Positions 37,442-46,234 of a DNA stretch of 64,000 bases are shown piece after piece. Numbering within the stretch: the stretch's first letter is position 1; each line of letters starts with the position of its first letter. Under the pieces are notes generated by a model that searched no databases, was not told the DNA's origin, and saw only the letters and a program-made list of their open reading frames with translations. The stretch comes from Paraburkholderia lacunae (GTDB lineage: Bacteria > Pseudomonadota > Gammaproteobacteria > Burkholderiales > Burkholderiaceae), in contig NZ_QHKS01000013.1 of assembly GCF_003353175.1 (NCBI RefSeq), positions 124,001-188,000 of the forward strand, in the 5' to 3' direction. Made by a program: the position numbers and the translations under genes.

Positions 37442-39124
37442 TTACTGTTCAGCCGATGTCTTCAGGGCATCGAGTGTGACGCTATAGTCGTCACGCAGTT
37501 GCTCTTCAGAGATGTATTCGTTGCGGATATCGCGCAGAAGCGCGTGCCTGTCGCGCTCTGACGGAGAGCCGACGCCACCCCCACCAGGCAGGCAGAGCGT
37601 CACGCGCTCATGTTCCCCGACCATCTGCGTGCCTTTGCCCTTCATCTTCGTGCCGTCCGACAGAGTGACCTGGCCTGCGGCGCCGGACTTGCCGCCGGAC
37701 TGTCCGCGCGCCGGGTGGTCAATGCGATCGAACATGGCGTTGAAGCGGAACTGATAGCCGGCACGCGGTCCGATTTCAACGATCTGTCCAAGGCCGCCGC
37801 GCAGCTTGCCGGCGCCACCCGAACCCGAGCGCATTTCCTTGCGCCAGACGACGATCGGGCCAACCTGCTCGGTGGCCTCGACCGACATGGCGTGAACGCC
37901 GCTGGGGAAAGCGGTTGCAGACAGACCGTCGAGCTCTGAACGTGCGCCCGTGCCGCCGCTGTTGAACATCAGGATTTCACTGCCTTTCAGGCCAGAACCT
38001 TCGTGTACCGGACGCGCGCTGACGTGCAGGTTCCACAGCGCACCGGAGCCTTCGGCCGGTACGCGGCCCGGCAGAATCTTGTGCAATGCGCCGAGCACGA
38101 GGTCGGGCACGAAGTGGCCCAGCACATGGCGAACCGCAACCGGGCTCGGGCGCTGGGCGTTCAGGATGCAGCCCTCGGGCGCCTGCACGCGAAACGGTTC
38201 GAGCGACGCAGCGTTATTGGGCACCTCGGGTGCGATGATGCATTTCAGCCCGTAGCAGGCGTACGCTTTTGCATACAGCAAGGGCACATTGATGCCGTAC
38301 GGGCTGGACTGAGACGTACCCGCGAAGTCAGCCATCAGATGATCGTCGCCGACTGTCAGCGTGACGTTCAACGTGACGGGCGTGTCATAGCCGTCGAGCG
38401 TCATCTGATTGGTCTCGGTCTGCTTCGGCAGCGCGGCGATGCGTTCGAGCGTCGCTTCGCGGCTGCGCGCCAGGATGAATTCGCCGATGCCTTCAACGTC
38501 CTTCAGGTCGAATTCCTTCAACATCTCGAGCAGGCGCTTATGACCCGTTTCGTTACATGAGGCGAGCGCATACAGATCGCCCACGACCTTGTCGGCTTCG
38601 CGCACATTGTTGCGCAGGATATTGATCAGATCGCGATTGACTGCGCCGCGCTCGATCAGTTTCATGATCGGAACGAACAGTCCCTCTTCGTAGATCTCGC
38701 GCGAGTCGGGACCAAAGCCGCGGCCCCCAATGTCCACCACGTGCGCGGTGCTGGCGAAGTAGCCGATCAGTTCGCCATTGTGGAACGAAGGGGAGACGAC
38801 AGTGAAGTCGTGCAGGTGACCGGTGCCTTTCCACGGATCGTTGGTCAGGTAGACATCACCCTCGTACATGTTGTCCGTGCCGATCGCGTTCATGAAGTGC
38901 TCGACGGCTTCGGCCATCGTGTTCACGTGACCCGGTGTGCCCGTGACCGCCTGGGCCAGCATGCGGCCGCGCTTGTCGAAGATACCCGCGGAGAGATCGC
39001 CCGCTTCACGAACACTGGTGCTGAACGCCGTACGGATCAGGGCCATGGCCTGTTCTTCGACGACGGAGATCAGGCGGTTCCACATGACCTGCATGTGGAT
39101 GGTGTCAAGGTTGCTGAGGGACAT
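37442..39124 (-). CDS. hyuB: Hydantoinase B / oxoprolinase beta-type subunit
   Basis: 560 residues of HyuB fold (MQVMWNRLISVVEEQAMALIRTAFS, GTPGHVNTMAEAVEHF, TNDPWKGTGHLHD, GGRGFGPDSREIYEEGL, LPGGGGVGSPSERD). With HyuA it forms an ATP-dependent cyclic amide hydrolase or related carboxylase. Family substrates include 5-oxoproline, N-methylhydantoin and acetone/acetophenone. The gene is 14 bases from hyuA with a GGAG ribosome site. The specific substrate cannot be read from sequence. Confidence 0.88.
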   Translation of the reverse strand: MSLSNLDTIHMQVMWNRLISVVEEQAMALIRTAFSTSVREAGDLSAGIFDKRGRMLAQAVTGTPGHVNTMAEAVEHFMNAIGTDNMYEGDVYLTNDPWKGTGHLHDFTVVSPSFHNGELIGYFASTAHVVDIGGRGFGPDSREIYEEGLFVPIMKLIERGAVNRDLINILRNNVREADKVVGDLYALASCNETGHKRLLEMLKEFDLKDVEGIGEFILARSREATLERIAALPKQTETNQMTLDGYDTPVTLNVTLTVGDDHLMADFAGTSQSSPYGINVPLLYAKAYACYGLKCIIAPEVPNNAASLEPFRVQAPEGCILNAQRPSPVAVRHVLGHFVPDLVLGALHKILPGRVPAEGSGALWNLHVSARPVHEGSGLKGSEILMFNSGGTGARSELDGLSATAFPSGVHAMSVEATEQVGPIVVWRKEMRSGSGGAGKLRGGLGQIVEIGPRAGYQFRFNAMFDRIDHPARGQSGGKSGAAGQVTLSDGTKMKGKGTQMVGEHERVTLCLPGGGGVGSPSERDRHALLRDIRNEYISEEQLRDDYSVTLDALKTSAEQ

Positions 39125-39138
39125 GGTTCTACTCCTGA

Positions 39139-41238
39139 TTACTTGGCGGCGTTCAGTTCTTTGGCGACCACGAGCAGGCAGCCATCGGGCTGCACCATGG
39201 CGTCGAACGAAGACGTGACGAGCGTCGACGTTTCGGGCTCGACGATGATGGCCGGCCCCGTTACGCTCTCGCCGACCTTCAGCGAACCGCGCTCGACGAT
39301 GGCTGCCTCCACAAAACGATGCAGTGCCGCATCGAAAATCTTGCGGGTTTTCGGCGCAACGATCGCGTCGCGGGACGTCACGAGCTGCAGACGCTCGACA
39401 GGCGGCAACGGCGAGCTGGCCTTCACGGCCCAGCTGACGATTTCGATGTCGAGACCGTCGATCGGGCGGCCGAAGAACTGCGTGTACGCCTTCGTGAACG
39501 ACTCCGCGAACGTGACGCGATCTTCAGCGTTAAAGCGCCGATACGGGACGGCGACAGGAATTTCCCAGCCTTGGCCGACATAGCGCATGAAGGTCTTGAT
39601 TTCGACAATCGGCTCCGCGTCACCGGAGCCCTGGCGCGCGAAGCGCACGGCTTCCTCGCTTAATTGATCGACGATCTCGTTGAGTGCGTCGGCATCGAAC
39701 TCGTTAAAGCGCATGCTGGCGCTGCGCACGCTTTCATAGCCGAACGGCGCGCGCAGAAAGCCGATTGCGGAGCCGACGCCGGCACCCGGCGGCACGATAA
39801 ATTTCCTGATGCCGCTTTTCTCGCACAGGCGCGCCGCATGAAGCGGACCGGCACCGCCGAACGTGATCATCGTGTAGTCGCCGATATCCTTGCCGCTTTC
39901 GACTGCATGCACACGCGCGGCGTTACTCATGTTTTCGTCGACGACTTCGGCAACACCATAGGCCGTTTCTTCCACGCTGAGATTGATCGCGCCGCCTATC
40001 TGCTTGACCATTGCACTGGCTGCATCGTCGATCGAGAGCGGGATCGAACCGCCCGCGAAGTTCGCGGGGTCGAGGCGGCCGAGCAGCAGATCGGCGTCGG
40101 TCACCGTCGGCTGCATGCCGCCACGCTGATAGCACGCGGGACCCGGCTCGGAGGCCGCGCTGTGCGGACCCACGCGAATCTGGCGCATCACGTCGACGGA
40201 AGCGATCGAGCCACCGCCGGCACCGATTTCGACCATTTCCACGACGGGAATGGAGATCGGCATACCGCTGCCTTTCTTGAAACGGTAGGTGCGGGCAACT
40301 TCGAAGGTGTTGGCGGTTTTCGGCGTGAGATCGTCGATCAGGCAAATCTTGGCGGTAGTGCCGCCCATATCGAACGAGAGAACGGTGTTCAGGTCGTAGC
40401 GCGCTGCAATATGCGCGGCGAAGATTGCACCGCCGGCCGGCCCCGATTCCACCAGACGCACAGGGAACTCGGACGCGCTTTCGACTGAGACGATGCCGCC
40501 GCCCGAGTGAATGATGAAGATCGGACACACCGCGCCGGCTTCCCGCACTTTTCCGAGCAGGCGGTCCAGATAGGACTTCATGATCGGGCGAACATAGGCA
40601 TTCGCACAGACCGTGTTGAAACGCTCGAATTCGCGGATCTGAGGCGACACTTCGCTCGAGATGGACACAGAGACATCGGGCAGGCGCTGCTCGATCGCAT
40701 CACGCACCATCCGCTCATGCATGCCGTTCACATACGCGTGAATGAAGCCCACGGCGACGCTCTCGTAGCCACCCTGTTCAATACGCTGGACGATCGCGGC
40801 GATCTGGGCCTCTGTCGGCGCCAGCAGCACGTCGCCCTGAGCGTCGATGCGTTCGCCCAGCGTGAACCGGTCGCAGCGCTCGATAAGGGGAGGAGGGAGC
40901 TTGATGTTCAGATCGTACTGTTCGAACCGGTTTTCGGTTCGCATCTCGATCGTGTCACGAAAACCTTCGGTCGTGACGAAGGCGGTTTTCGCGCCACGCC
41001 GTTCAATCAGCGCATTCGTGGCGAGGGTAGTGCCATGGATGATGACGCCAATATCCTTCAGCTCGATCCCAGCCTTGTCTGCGACGATGCCGATGCCTTT
41101 GATGATGGCGCGCTCGGGCGCCGTGTAATCCGTAAGGACCTTGGTGGAGAACAGCGCTCCACCGAGTTCGAGCGCGACGTCGGTGAACGTCCCACCAATG
41201 TCCACACCAACCCGTGCCTTGTCGTGACTGGCCACCAT
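39139..41238 (-). CDS. hyuA: Hydantoinase A / oxoprolinase alpha-type subunit
   Basis: 699 residues from ATG 41238 (MVASHDKARVGVDIGGTFTD), preceded by AGGAGA; the open frame beyond is not used. The actin-fold ATP site RVGVDIGGTFTDVALE is at the N-terminus, with HGTTLATNALIERRGAKTAFVTTEGFRD, a DMGGTTAKICL phosphate-2 motif and FGGAGPLHAARLCEK. This is the ATP-hydrolysing partner of HyuB. It is the first gene of the minus-strand operon hyuA-hyuB-udh-like-DAO-SDR-SDR. A conserved CGTTGACATATGA element lies about 160 bases upstream. Confidence 0.9.
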   Translation of the reverse strand: MVASHDKARVGVDIGGTFTDVALELGGALFSTKVLTDYTAPERAIIKGIGIVADKAGIELKDIGVIIHGTTLATNALIERRGAKTAFVTTEGFRDTIEMRTENRFEQYDLNIKLPPPLIERCDRFTLGERIDAQGDVLLAPTEAQIAAIVQRIEQGGYESVAVGFIHAYVNGMHERMVRDAIEQRLPDVSVSISSEVSPQIREFERFNTVCANAYVRPIMKSYLDRLLGKVREAGAVCPIFIIHSGGGIVSVESASEFPVRLVESGPAGGAIFAAHIAARYDLNTVLSFDMGGTTAKICLIDDLTPKTANTFEVARTYRFKKGSGMPISIPVVEMVEIGAGGGSIASVDVMRQIRVGPHSAASEPGPACYQRGGMQPTVTDADLLLGRLDPANFAGGSIPLSIDDAASAMVKQIGGAINLSVEETAYGVAEVVDENMSNAARVHAVESGKDIGDYTMITFGGAGPLHAARLCEKSGIRKFIVPPGAGVGSAIGFLRAPFGYESVRSASMRFNEFDADALNEIVDQLSEEAVRFARQGSGDAEPIVEIKTFMRYVGQGWEIPVAVPYRRFNAEDRVTFAESFTKAYTQFFGRPIDGLDIEIVSWAVKASSPLPPVERLQLVTSRDAIVAPKTRKIFDAALHRFVEAAIVERGSLKVGESVTGPAIIVEPETSTLVTSSFDAMVQPDGCLLVVAKELNAAK

Positions 41239-41383
41239 GACTCTCCTGTTTAAAACCATCACATGCGCCGGGCAAAACGCCTGGCGAAAAATCTCGTTGA
41301 CTAGCATCGGAAGGCGTACGCGCGGACACGTTGCGCCGTCCTGCCCGGCCCTTCGCCGCCTATCCCGATGAGCGCCGAAGCCT

Positions 41384-41408
41384 TTATTTTTTGCCCGTTG
41401 ACATATGA
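41384..41408. promoter_or_regulatory. Second ATTTTTT-N3-CGTTGACATATGA element
   Basis: This is the same as the element at 31181 over its fixed positions, here followed by TGAGTGACGTC. It lies between hyuA (minus) and the livH remnant (plus) and could control either direction. It fits a GntR-family operator shared across the block. Confidence 0.5.
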
Positions 41409-41770
41409 TGAGTGACGTCCTACAGTGATGTCAACACGAACAAATTAAATTTCGTGTTCCCGGTTATTGATATCGTTGTGTTTGGTGTTGTAAGACATTG
41501 TTGTATAAGACGTTTTGGTGATTTTTCGCGCGGCGGTCCATTGGCCGGCGATACCGGTAAACCACTATACCTGCAGACGGTAATTCTGCGAAAAACTATA
41601 TTTTTAGAGGATTTTTTGAAGGGGTGAGGCTGTCCTGGTTGGTGCGTTTCGTGGCCCGTTTGCGAGGCACCTTTTGTCTTCGGGATTTTTTCGTCGTGCC
41701 AGCGTAAATCCTGGTGCGACCGATCAGTTTGCTCCCGCAGTTGGGGCGTATTGGGATGTATTGGGGGGGC
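41409..41770. other. AT-richer intergenic stretch without recognisable gene
   Basis: Base composition drops clearly between about 41400 and 41640. Short open frames exist on both strands but have no ribosome site or recognisable protein. It probably consists of leader plus decayed sequence ahead of the livH fragment. Confidence 0.4.
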
Positions 41771-41950
41771 GGTGGATATCTGTATTCAGCCAATCCCGAA
41801 TGGACGGGTGCTGGGTAGCATTTACGCCATCATCGCACTCGCTCACACGATGATGGTGTACGGGATCCTGGGCATCATTAATTTCGCGCACGGTGACGTG
41901 CTCATGGCTGGCGCTTTGGTCGCTTTATCGGCCATCTCAGTGCTGGAGAA
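41771..41950 (+). pseudogene. livH remnant: N-terminal fragment of a branched-chain amino acid ABC permease
   Basis: Reading from GTG 41771, VDICIQPIPNGRVLGSIYAI, IALAHTMMVYGILGIINFAH and GDVLMAGALVALSAI match the invariant first helices of LivH (normally ALGYTMVYGI). An extra Met in HTMMVYG and loss of similarity after about 58 residues show decay. A full LivH has about 290-310 residues. The fragment runs into the leader of etfB. Together with the orphan LivJ at 31358 it suggests that a Liv transporter was broken by deletion or insertion. Confidence 0.75.
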
Positions 41951-42019
41951 TCACTTAGGTCGGGTGAGCAGAGTGTTTGCTTCCGACTGGCGCAATGACG
42001 GCAAGGCAAAGGAACGATG

Positions 42020-42769
42020 ATGAAGGTATTGGTGCCAGTGAAGAGAGTGGTCGACTACAACGTGAAAGTCCGGGTGAAGTCGGACGGCACGGGCGTCGAC
42101 ATCGCGAACGTGAAGATGTCGATGAATCCGTTCGACGAAATCGCAGTGGAAGAAGCAGTTCGTCTGAAGGAAGCGGGCGTGGCGACCGAAGTGATCGCCG
42201 TGTCGTGCGGCGTGACGCAATCGCAGGAAACGCTGCGCACGGCGCTGGCGATCGGCGCGGACCGCGCCATCCTGATCGAGTCGAACGAAGAACTGCAGCC
42301 GCTGGCGGTGGCCAAGCTGTTGAAGGCGCTGGTCGACAAGGAGCAGCCGCAGCTGATCATCCTCGGCAAGCAGGCCATCGACGACGATTCGAATCAGACC
42401 GGCCAGATGCTGGCTGCGCTGGCGAACCTGCCGCAAGCCACGTTCGCCTCGAAGGTCGTTGTCGCCGACGGTAAAGCGACCGTGTCGCGTGAAGTGGACG
42501 GCGGCGCGGAAACGCTGTCGCTCACGCTGCCGGCCGTGGTCACAACCGATCTGCGCCTGAACGAGCCGCGCTATGTGACGCTGCCGAACATCATGAAGGC
42601 GAAGAAGAAGCCGCTGGAAGTCATCAAGCCGGAAGACCTGGGTGTTGACGTGGCACCGCGCCTGAAGACGCTGAAAGTCGCCGAGCCGCCGAAGCGCTCC
42701 GCCGGTGTGATGGTGCCGGATGTGAAGACGCTGGTCGAGAAGCTGAAGACCGAAGCCAAGGTGCTTTAA
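42020..42769 (+). CDS. etfB: Electron transfer flavoprotein beta subunit
   Basis: 249 residues from ATG 42020 (MKVLVPVKRVVDYNVKVRVK), with AAGGA seven bases upstream; ATG 42017 is an alternative. The ETF beta signature is complete (VKMSMNPFDEIAVEEAVRLKE, GADRAILIE, LGKQAIDDDSNQTGQMLAAL, VTTDLRLNEPRYVTLPNIMKAKKK). It binds AMP and pairs with EtfA to collect electrons from flavin dehydrogenases. It is separated from etfA by a tandem 54-bp hairpin repeat. Confidence 0.95.
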   Translation: MKVLVPVKRVVDYNVKVRVKSDGTGVDIANVKMSMNPFDEIAVEEAVRLKEAGVATEVIAVSCGVTQSQETLRTALAIGADRAILIESNEELQPLAVAKLLKALVDKEQPQLIILGKQAIDDDSNQTGQMLAALANLPQATFASKVVVADGKATVSREVDGGAETLSLTLPAVVTTDLRLNEPRYVTLPNIMKAKKKPLEVIKPEDLGVDVAPRLKTLKVAEPPKRSAGVMVPDVKTLVEKLKTEAKVL

Positions 42770-42778
42770 GTAACACGG

Positions 42779-42887
42779 CAACAATGTTGCATGGGACCGG
42801 AGTAAGCGCTAAAGCGCCAACTCCGGTCGACACAACAATGTTGCATGGGACCGGAGTAAGCGCTAAAGCGCCAACTCCGGTCGACAC
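42779..42887. repeat. Tandem 54-bp repeat with two hairpin elements between etfB and etfA
   Basis: Two exact copies with period 54 each contain ACAATGTTGCATGG and the stem-loop GACCGGAGTAAGCGC-TAAA-GCGCCAACTCCGGTC (stems at 42795-42828 and 42849-42882). They belong to the same element family as the three copies at 47849-47974. They lie inside an operon, so they could modulate the EtfB:EtfA ratio through mRNA folding. Confidence 0.9.
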
Positions 42888-42901
42888 GGGAGACGGAACA
42901 A

Positions 42902-43873
42902 ATGACGAATCTGGTAATAGCGGAACACGACGCCTCGAAGGAAGCCCCCTTGGGGGGCAACGCGTCGATCAAGGCCGCGACGCTGAACACGATTGCAGCG
43001 GCGCAGAAGATCGGCGGCGACATTCACGTGCTGGTGGCGGGTCACAACGCGCAGGCTGCGGCTGATGCGGCAGCAAAGATCGCAGGCGTCAGCAAGGTGT
43101 TGCTGGCCGATGCGCCGCAACTCGCAGCGGGCCTCGCGGAAAACGTCGAGGCGACGGTGCTGACGCTTGTGCAAGACCCGGCGGAGAACTACACGCACAT
43201 CCTCGCGCCGGCGACCGCCTACGGCAAGAACATCGCGCCGCGTATCGCCGCGAAGCTCGACGTCGCCCAGATCAGCGACATCACGGCAGTGGACAGTGCC
43301 GACACGTTCGAGCGTCCGATCTACGCAGGCAACGCGATCGCTACGGTGCAATCTAGCGATCCGATCAAGGTCATCACGGTCCGCACCACCGGTTTCGACG
43401 CAGTGGCGGCAGAAGGCGGCAGCGCAACGGTCGAGAAGATCGAAGCGGCAGCAGACACCGGCATCTCGCAGTTCGTGAGCCGTGAAGTGACGAAGCTGGA
43501 CCGTCCGGAGCTGACGTCGGCGAAGATCATCGTCTCGGGTGGCCGCGGTCTGGGCAATGGCGAGAACTATACGAAGGTGCTGGAGCCGCTCGCCGACAAG
43601 CTGAACGCGGCGCTCGGCGCATCGCGCGCGGCGGTCGATGCGGGCTTCGTGCCGAACGACTATCAGGTCGGCCAGACCGGCAAGATCGTCGCGCCGCAAC
43701 TGTACGTGGCGGTCGGCATCTCGGGGGCGATCCAGCATCTGGCAGGCATGAAGGACTCGAAGGTGATCGTGGCGATCAACAAGGACCCGGAAGCGCCGAT
43801 TTTCAGCGTCGCCGATTATGGTCTGGTGGACGACCTGTTTGAAGCATTGCCGCTTCTTGTCGCCGAGCTGTAA
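42902..43873 (+). CDS. etfA: Electron transfer flavoprotein alpha subunit, with a 9-residue insertion
   Basis: 323 residues. The N-terminus MTNLVIAEHD is followed by an unusual ASKEAPLGG before NASIKAATLNTIAAAQKIGG. The rest is standard (AYGKNIAPRIAAKLD, VSGGRGLGNGENY, the FAD-binding VGQTGKIVAPQLYVAVGISG, AINKDPEAPIFSVADYGLV). From recall of related EtfA proteins, HD is normally followed directly by NASIKAA. The extra 27 bases (42932-42958) are C/G-tract sequence like the repeat at 9504. The insert is in frame and lies in a surface turn, so the protein is probably functional. Confidence 0.95.
   Translation: MTNLVIAEHDASKEAPLGGNASIKAATLNTIAAAQKIGGDIHVLVAGHNAQAAADAAAKIAGVSKVLLADAPQLAAGLAENVEATVLTLVQDPAENYTHILAPATAYGKNIAPRIAAKLDVAQISDITAVDSADTFERPIYAGNAIATVQSSDPIKVITVRTTGFDAVAAEGGSATVEKIEAAADTGISQFVSREVTKLDRPELTSAKIIVSGGRGLGNGENYTKVLEPLADKLNAALGASRAAVDAGFVPNDYQVGQTGKIVAPQLYVAVGISGAIQHLAGMKDSKVIVAINKDPEAPIFSVADYGLVDDLFEALPLLVAEL
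42932..42958 (+). repeat. 27-bp in-frame insertion of C/G-tract repeat sequence in etfA
   Basis: It contains GCCCCCTTGGGGGGC, the complement of GCCCCCCAAGGGGGC at 9545-9559. It adds nine codons after the tenth codon of etfA without a frameshift. Confidence 0.6.
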
Positions 43874-43977
43874 AGCCTCCCCAACTAACCAACCCGAACA
43901 ACAGCTGGATGCGTCGCTCCGCAGCTGATGAATTGCTCGTGACAAGTCGTTAATCTTAAACACAGAGAGATTTCAGC

Positions 43978-44760
43978 ATGATTTCCACTACTGATCCGCA
44001 CGTCAATCGCAAACCCCGAAACATTTCCCAGGCAGAGTGGGATACTCGTGTCCAGCTCGCCGCGGCGTACCGCTTGGCAGCCAAATTCGCGCTCACTGAC
44101 CTGATCTACACCCACATCTCGGCCCGAGTGCCTGGCACAGACGACCAGTTCCTGATTAACCCGCACGGCTGGTTCTTCGACGAGATCACGGCGTCGTCGC
44201 TCGTCAAGATCGATGTGAACGGCAATCCGGTCGATGACGACCGGTTCGAAGTCAACGCTGCAGGATTCACGATTCATAGTGCGTTGCATCAGGCGCGTCA
44301 CGACGTCGAATGCGTCGTGCATCTGCACACGACTTACGGCATGGCCGTCGCCGCGATGGAGTGTGGCCTCCTTCCGCTGAATCAGATCAGCATGCAGTTC
44401 TATAACCGTGTCGCATACCACGAATACGAAGGTATCTCGCTTGAACTTGACGAGCGTGAGCGCATAGTGAAGTCGATCGGCAATAAGGATTACCTGATCT
44501 TGCGCAACCACGGCCTGTTGACGACCGGCCGCTCGGTTGCCGAAGCGTTCACCCGTATGTATTACCTGAACAAGGCCTGCGAAATTCAGGTCGCAACGTT
44601 GTCGGCCGGACAGAAAGTCGTCATTCCTTCGCCGGAGGTCTGCGAGCACGCAGCCAGGCAGCACGATGACTATGCATACCTCGACACGGTGCACCTCGAC
44701 CGGGAATGGACGGCATTGCTGCGGCTTCTTGATCGGGACGGCGGAAGCTACAAGGCGTGA
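43978..44760 (+). CDS. Class II aldolase/adducin-family protein
   Basis: 260 residues. Zinc-site features of the family: THISARVPG, HSALHQARHDVECVVHLHTTYG with the His-x-His pair, and the third His in LRNHGLLTTG. Members act on sugar phosphates or on hydroxy acids, and several have unknown substrates. It follows etfA by 104 bases and may be separate. The weak ribosome site AGAGAG precedes ATG 43978. The substrate is unknown. Confidence 0.85.
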   Translation: MISTTDPHVNRKPRNISQAEWDTRVQLAAAYRLAAKFALTDLIYTHISARVPGTDDQFLINPHGWFFDEITASSLVKIDVNGNPVDDDRFEVNAAGFTIHSALHQARHDVECVVHLHTTYGMAVAAMECGLLPLNQISMQFYNRVAYHEYEGISLELDERERIVKSIGNKDYLILRNHGLLTTGRSVAEAFTRMYYLNKACEIQVATLSAGQKVVIPSPEVCEHAARQHDDYAYLDTVHLDREWTALLRLLDRDGGSYKA

Positions 44761-44962
44761 TCTGCCGGCCAGGTGTTGCGCTGGCCGTCGGCCCAGCGTG
44801 CGGTGCGATGCATTGCCCACTTCAGGATACGCGTCGCGCTTGAATAGTTATTGCCGATCCTGAGCCGGGCGGAGGCGGCTACCGTTGTTGACCCCGCGCG
44901 CCGGCCGCGCGAACTTTGCCCTGAATGGCCTGCGGTTGTCAGCCTTGGCGGACAGGCGCCTA

Positions 44963-46015
44963 TCAGGCGCTGTCGCGCTCGACCAGCGTGAAGCCGACGT
45001 CGACGATACGTTGCGTTTCGGCGCTGCCTTCAATCTTTTCAACCAGCATGGACGCCGCCAGTTTGCCGATTCGGGTGCCGTCGATCCGGATGGTGGTGAG
45101 AGGCGGGTCCGTATCCGGCGCGAAGTTCTGATCGCCATAACCGATTACCCGCAGTTGCTGCGGGACCGGCAGGCCCCGGCTTCGAGCCTCCATCAGCAAG
45201 CCGAGAGCAAGGATGTCGGCGCCGCAGAACACGGCATCGATGTCGGGGTGCTGATCGAGCAGGGCGCTCAACGCTCGCCTGCCGTCGCCCAGATTGGCGG
45301 GCGATTCGACCGATATGACGGGAATCCCGGTTGCGGGACCGAACGCCTTCACGAATGCCTGGGCGCGCACTTGCGCACGGCGATCGCTCGGGGTCACGAC
45401 GGCCGGCCGTTGCGCACCACGTGTTTGCAGATAGTGCGCGGCGGCCTTGCCGACCTTCTGATGAGAAAAACCAACCAGCATGTCGAGCGGCGCCCGCGTG
45501 ATGTCCCATGTTTCGACGACGGGAATGCCTGAAGCCTGAAGCTTTTGCCTGACGTGTTCCGAGTGGATCACGCCGGTCAGCACGATGCCTGCGGGACGCC
45601 TGCCCACGACCGCGTCGAGCAGCGCGTCTTCACGCGATTCGTCGTAGCCGCTCTGGCCGATCAGCAATTGATAACCCGCGGCGGCCAGTTCGTTGGTCAG
45701 CGCCGCCACGGTTTCCTGGAAGACGCTTCCCGCCATAGCCGGAATCAGCGCGACGATCAGGCGGCTGCGATTCGAAGCCAGCGACCCCGCGATCAGATCC
45801 GGCGTGTAACCCGTTTGCCGCACCGCCTCGCGTACGCGTTCGAGCGTGTCGACCGAGACGAGATCGGGGGTGTTCAACGCTCGCGAGACCGTGACCTTCG
45901 TGACGCCCACCAGCGCCGCCAGATCGCTCAGCGTGACGCGGCCGGTGCTTTTGCGGGCGCGGCGGGAGGCGGCGCGCTCGGCCGGCGTGCTGGAGTCTAT
46001 CCGGGTCTTGTTCAC
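44963..46015 (-). CDS. LacI/GntR-type (gluconate-operon-like) repressor of the gar cassette
   Basis: 350 residues from GTG 46015 (VNKTRIDSSTPAERAASRRARK). The frame continues upstream only through the operator region. A basic tail precedes the HTH VTLSDLAALVGVTKVTVSRALN at about 26-47, and the sensor domain follows (ALIPAMAGSVFQETVAALTNEL, VVETWDIT, GYGDQNFAPDTDPPLTT). This is the GntR/IdnR subgroup of LacI proteins, which sense sugar acids. The divergent intergenic region holds a match to the known GntR/IdnR operator (46083-46111). Confidence 0.85.
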   Translation of the reverse strand: MNKTRIDSSTPAERAASRRARKSTGRVTLSDLAALVGVTKVTVSRALNTPDLVSVDTLERVREAVRQTGYTPDLIAGSLASNRSRLIVALIPAMAGSVFQETVAALTNELAAAGYQLLIGQSGYDESREDALLDAVVGRRPAGIVLTGVIHSEHVRQKLQASGIPVVETWDITRAPLDMLVGFSHQKVGKAAAHYLQTRGAQRPAVVTPSDRRAQVRAQAFVKAFGPATGIPVISVESPANLGDGRRALSALLDQHPDIDAVFCGADILALGLLMEARSRGLPVPQQLRVIGYGDQNFAPDTDPPLTTIRIDGTRIGKLAASMLVEKIEGSAETQRIVDVGFTLVERDSA

Positions 46016-46082
46016 AAGAAATTTTTTGTCGAATTGAAAAGGTGGCTGGCAATTATCGCAAAAGCATACTACGATAGCAGCG

Positions 46083-46111
46083 ATGTTACCGGTTACATAA
46101 ACCGGTAACAT
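46083..46111. promoter_or_regulatory. Two overlapping GntR/IdnR-type operators
   Basis: Site 1 ATGTTACCGGTTACAT (46083-46098) and site 2 CATAAACCGGTAACAT (46096-46111) each resemble the E. coli GntR/IdnR consensus ATGTTACCGGTAACAT. Their centres are 13 bases apart. They lie between the regulator and the garD-like gene. Confidence 0.7.
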
Positions 46112-46234
46112 TCGTGGCATCGACACGTAAACATCAACATTGAGACACTGCTTGCCAGTACCGTGGCGAGCGGCAGGTGACGGCTGCGAACGTTCGCGTC
46201 AACGTTCGTCACGCAGCGACGGAGGACGAAGAGG

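Noticed and set aside
35369..41238. Creatinine/N-methylhydantoin pathway for the hyuAB and DAO genes
   Set aside because: It would need an N-carbamoylsarcosine amidase and creatinine deaminase; neither is present, and the uronate-dehydrogenase-like gene has no place in that route.
41596..41793. A 65-codon basic open frame on the minus strand in the AT-rich gap
   Set aside because: It has no ribosome site and no recognisable family, and it overlaps the livH fragment; basic low-complexity content is expected by chance.
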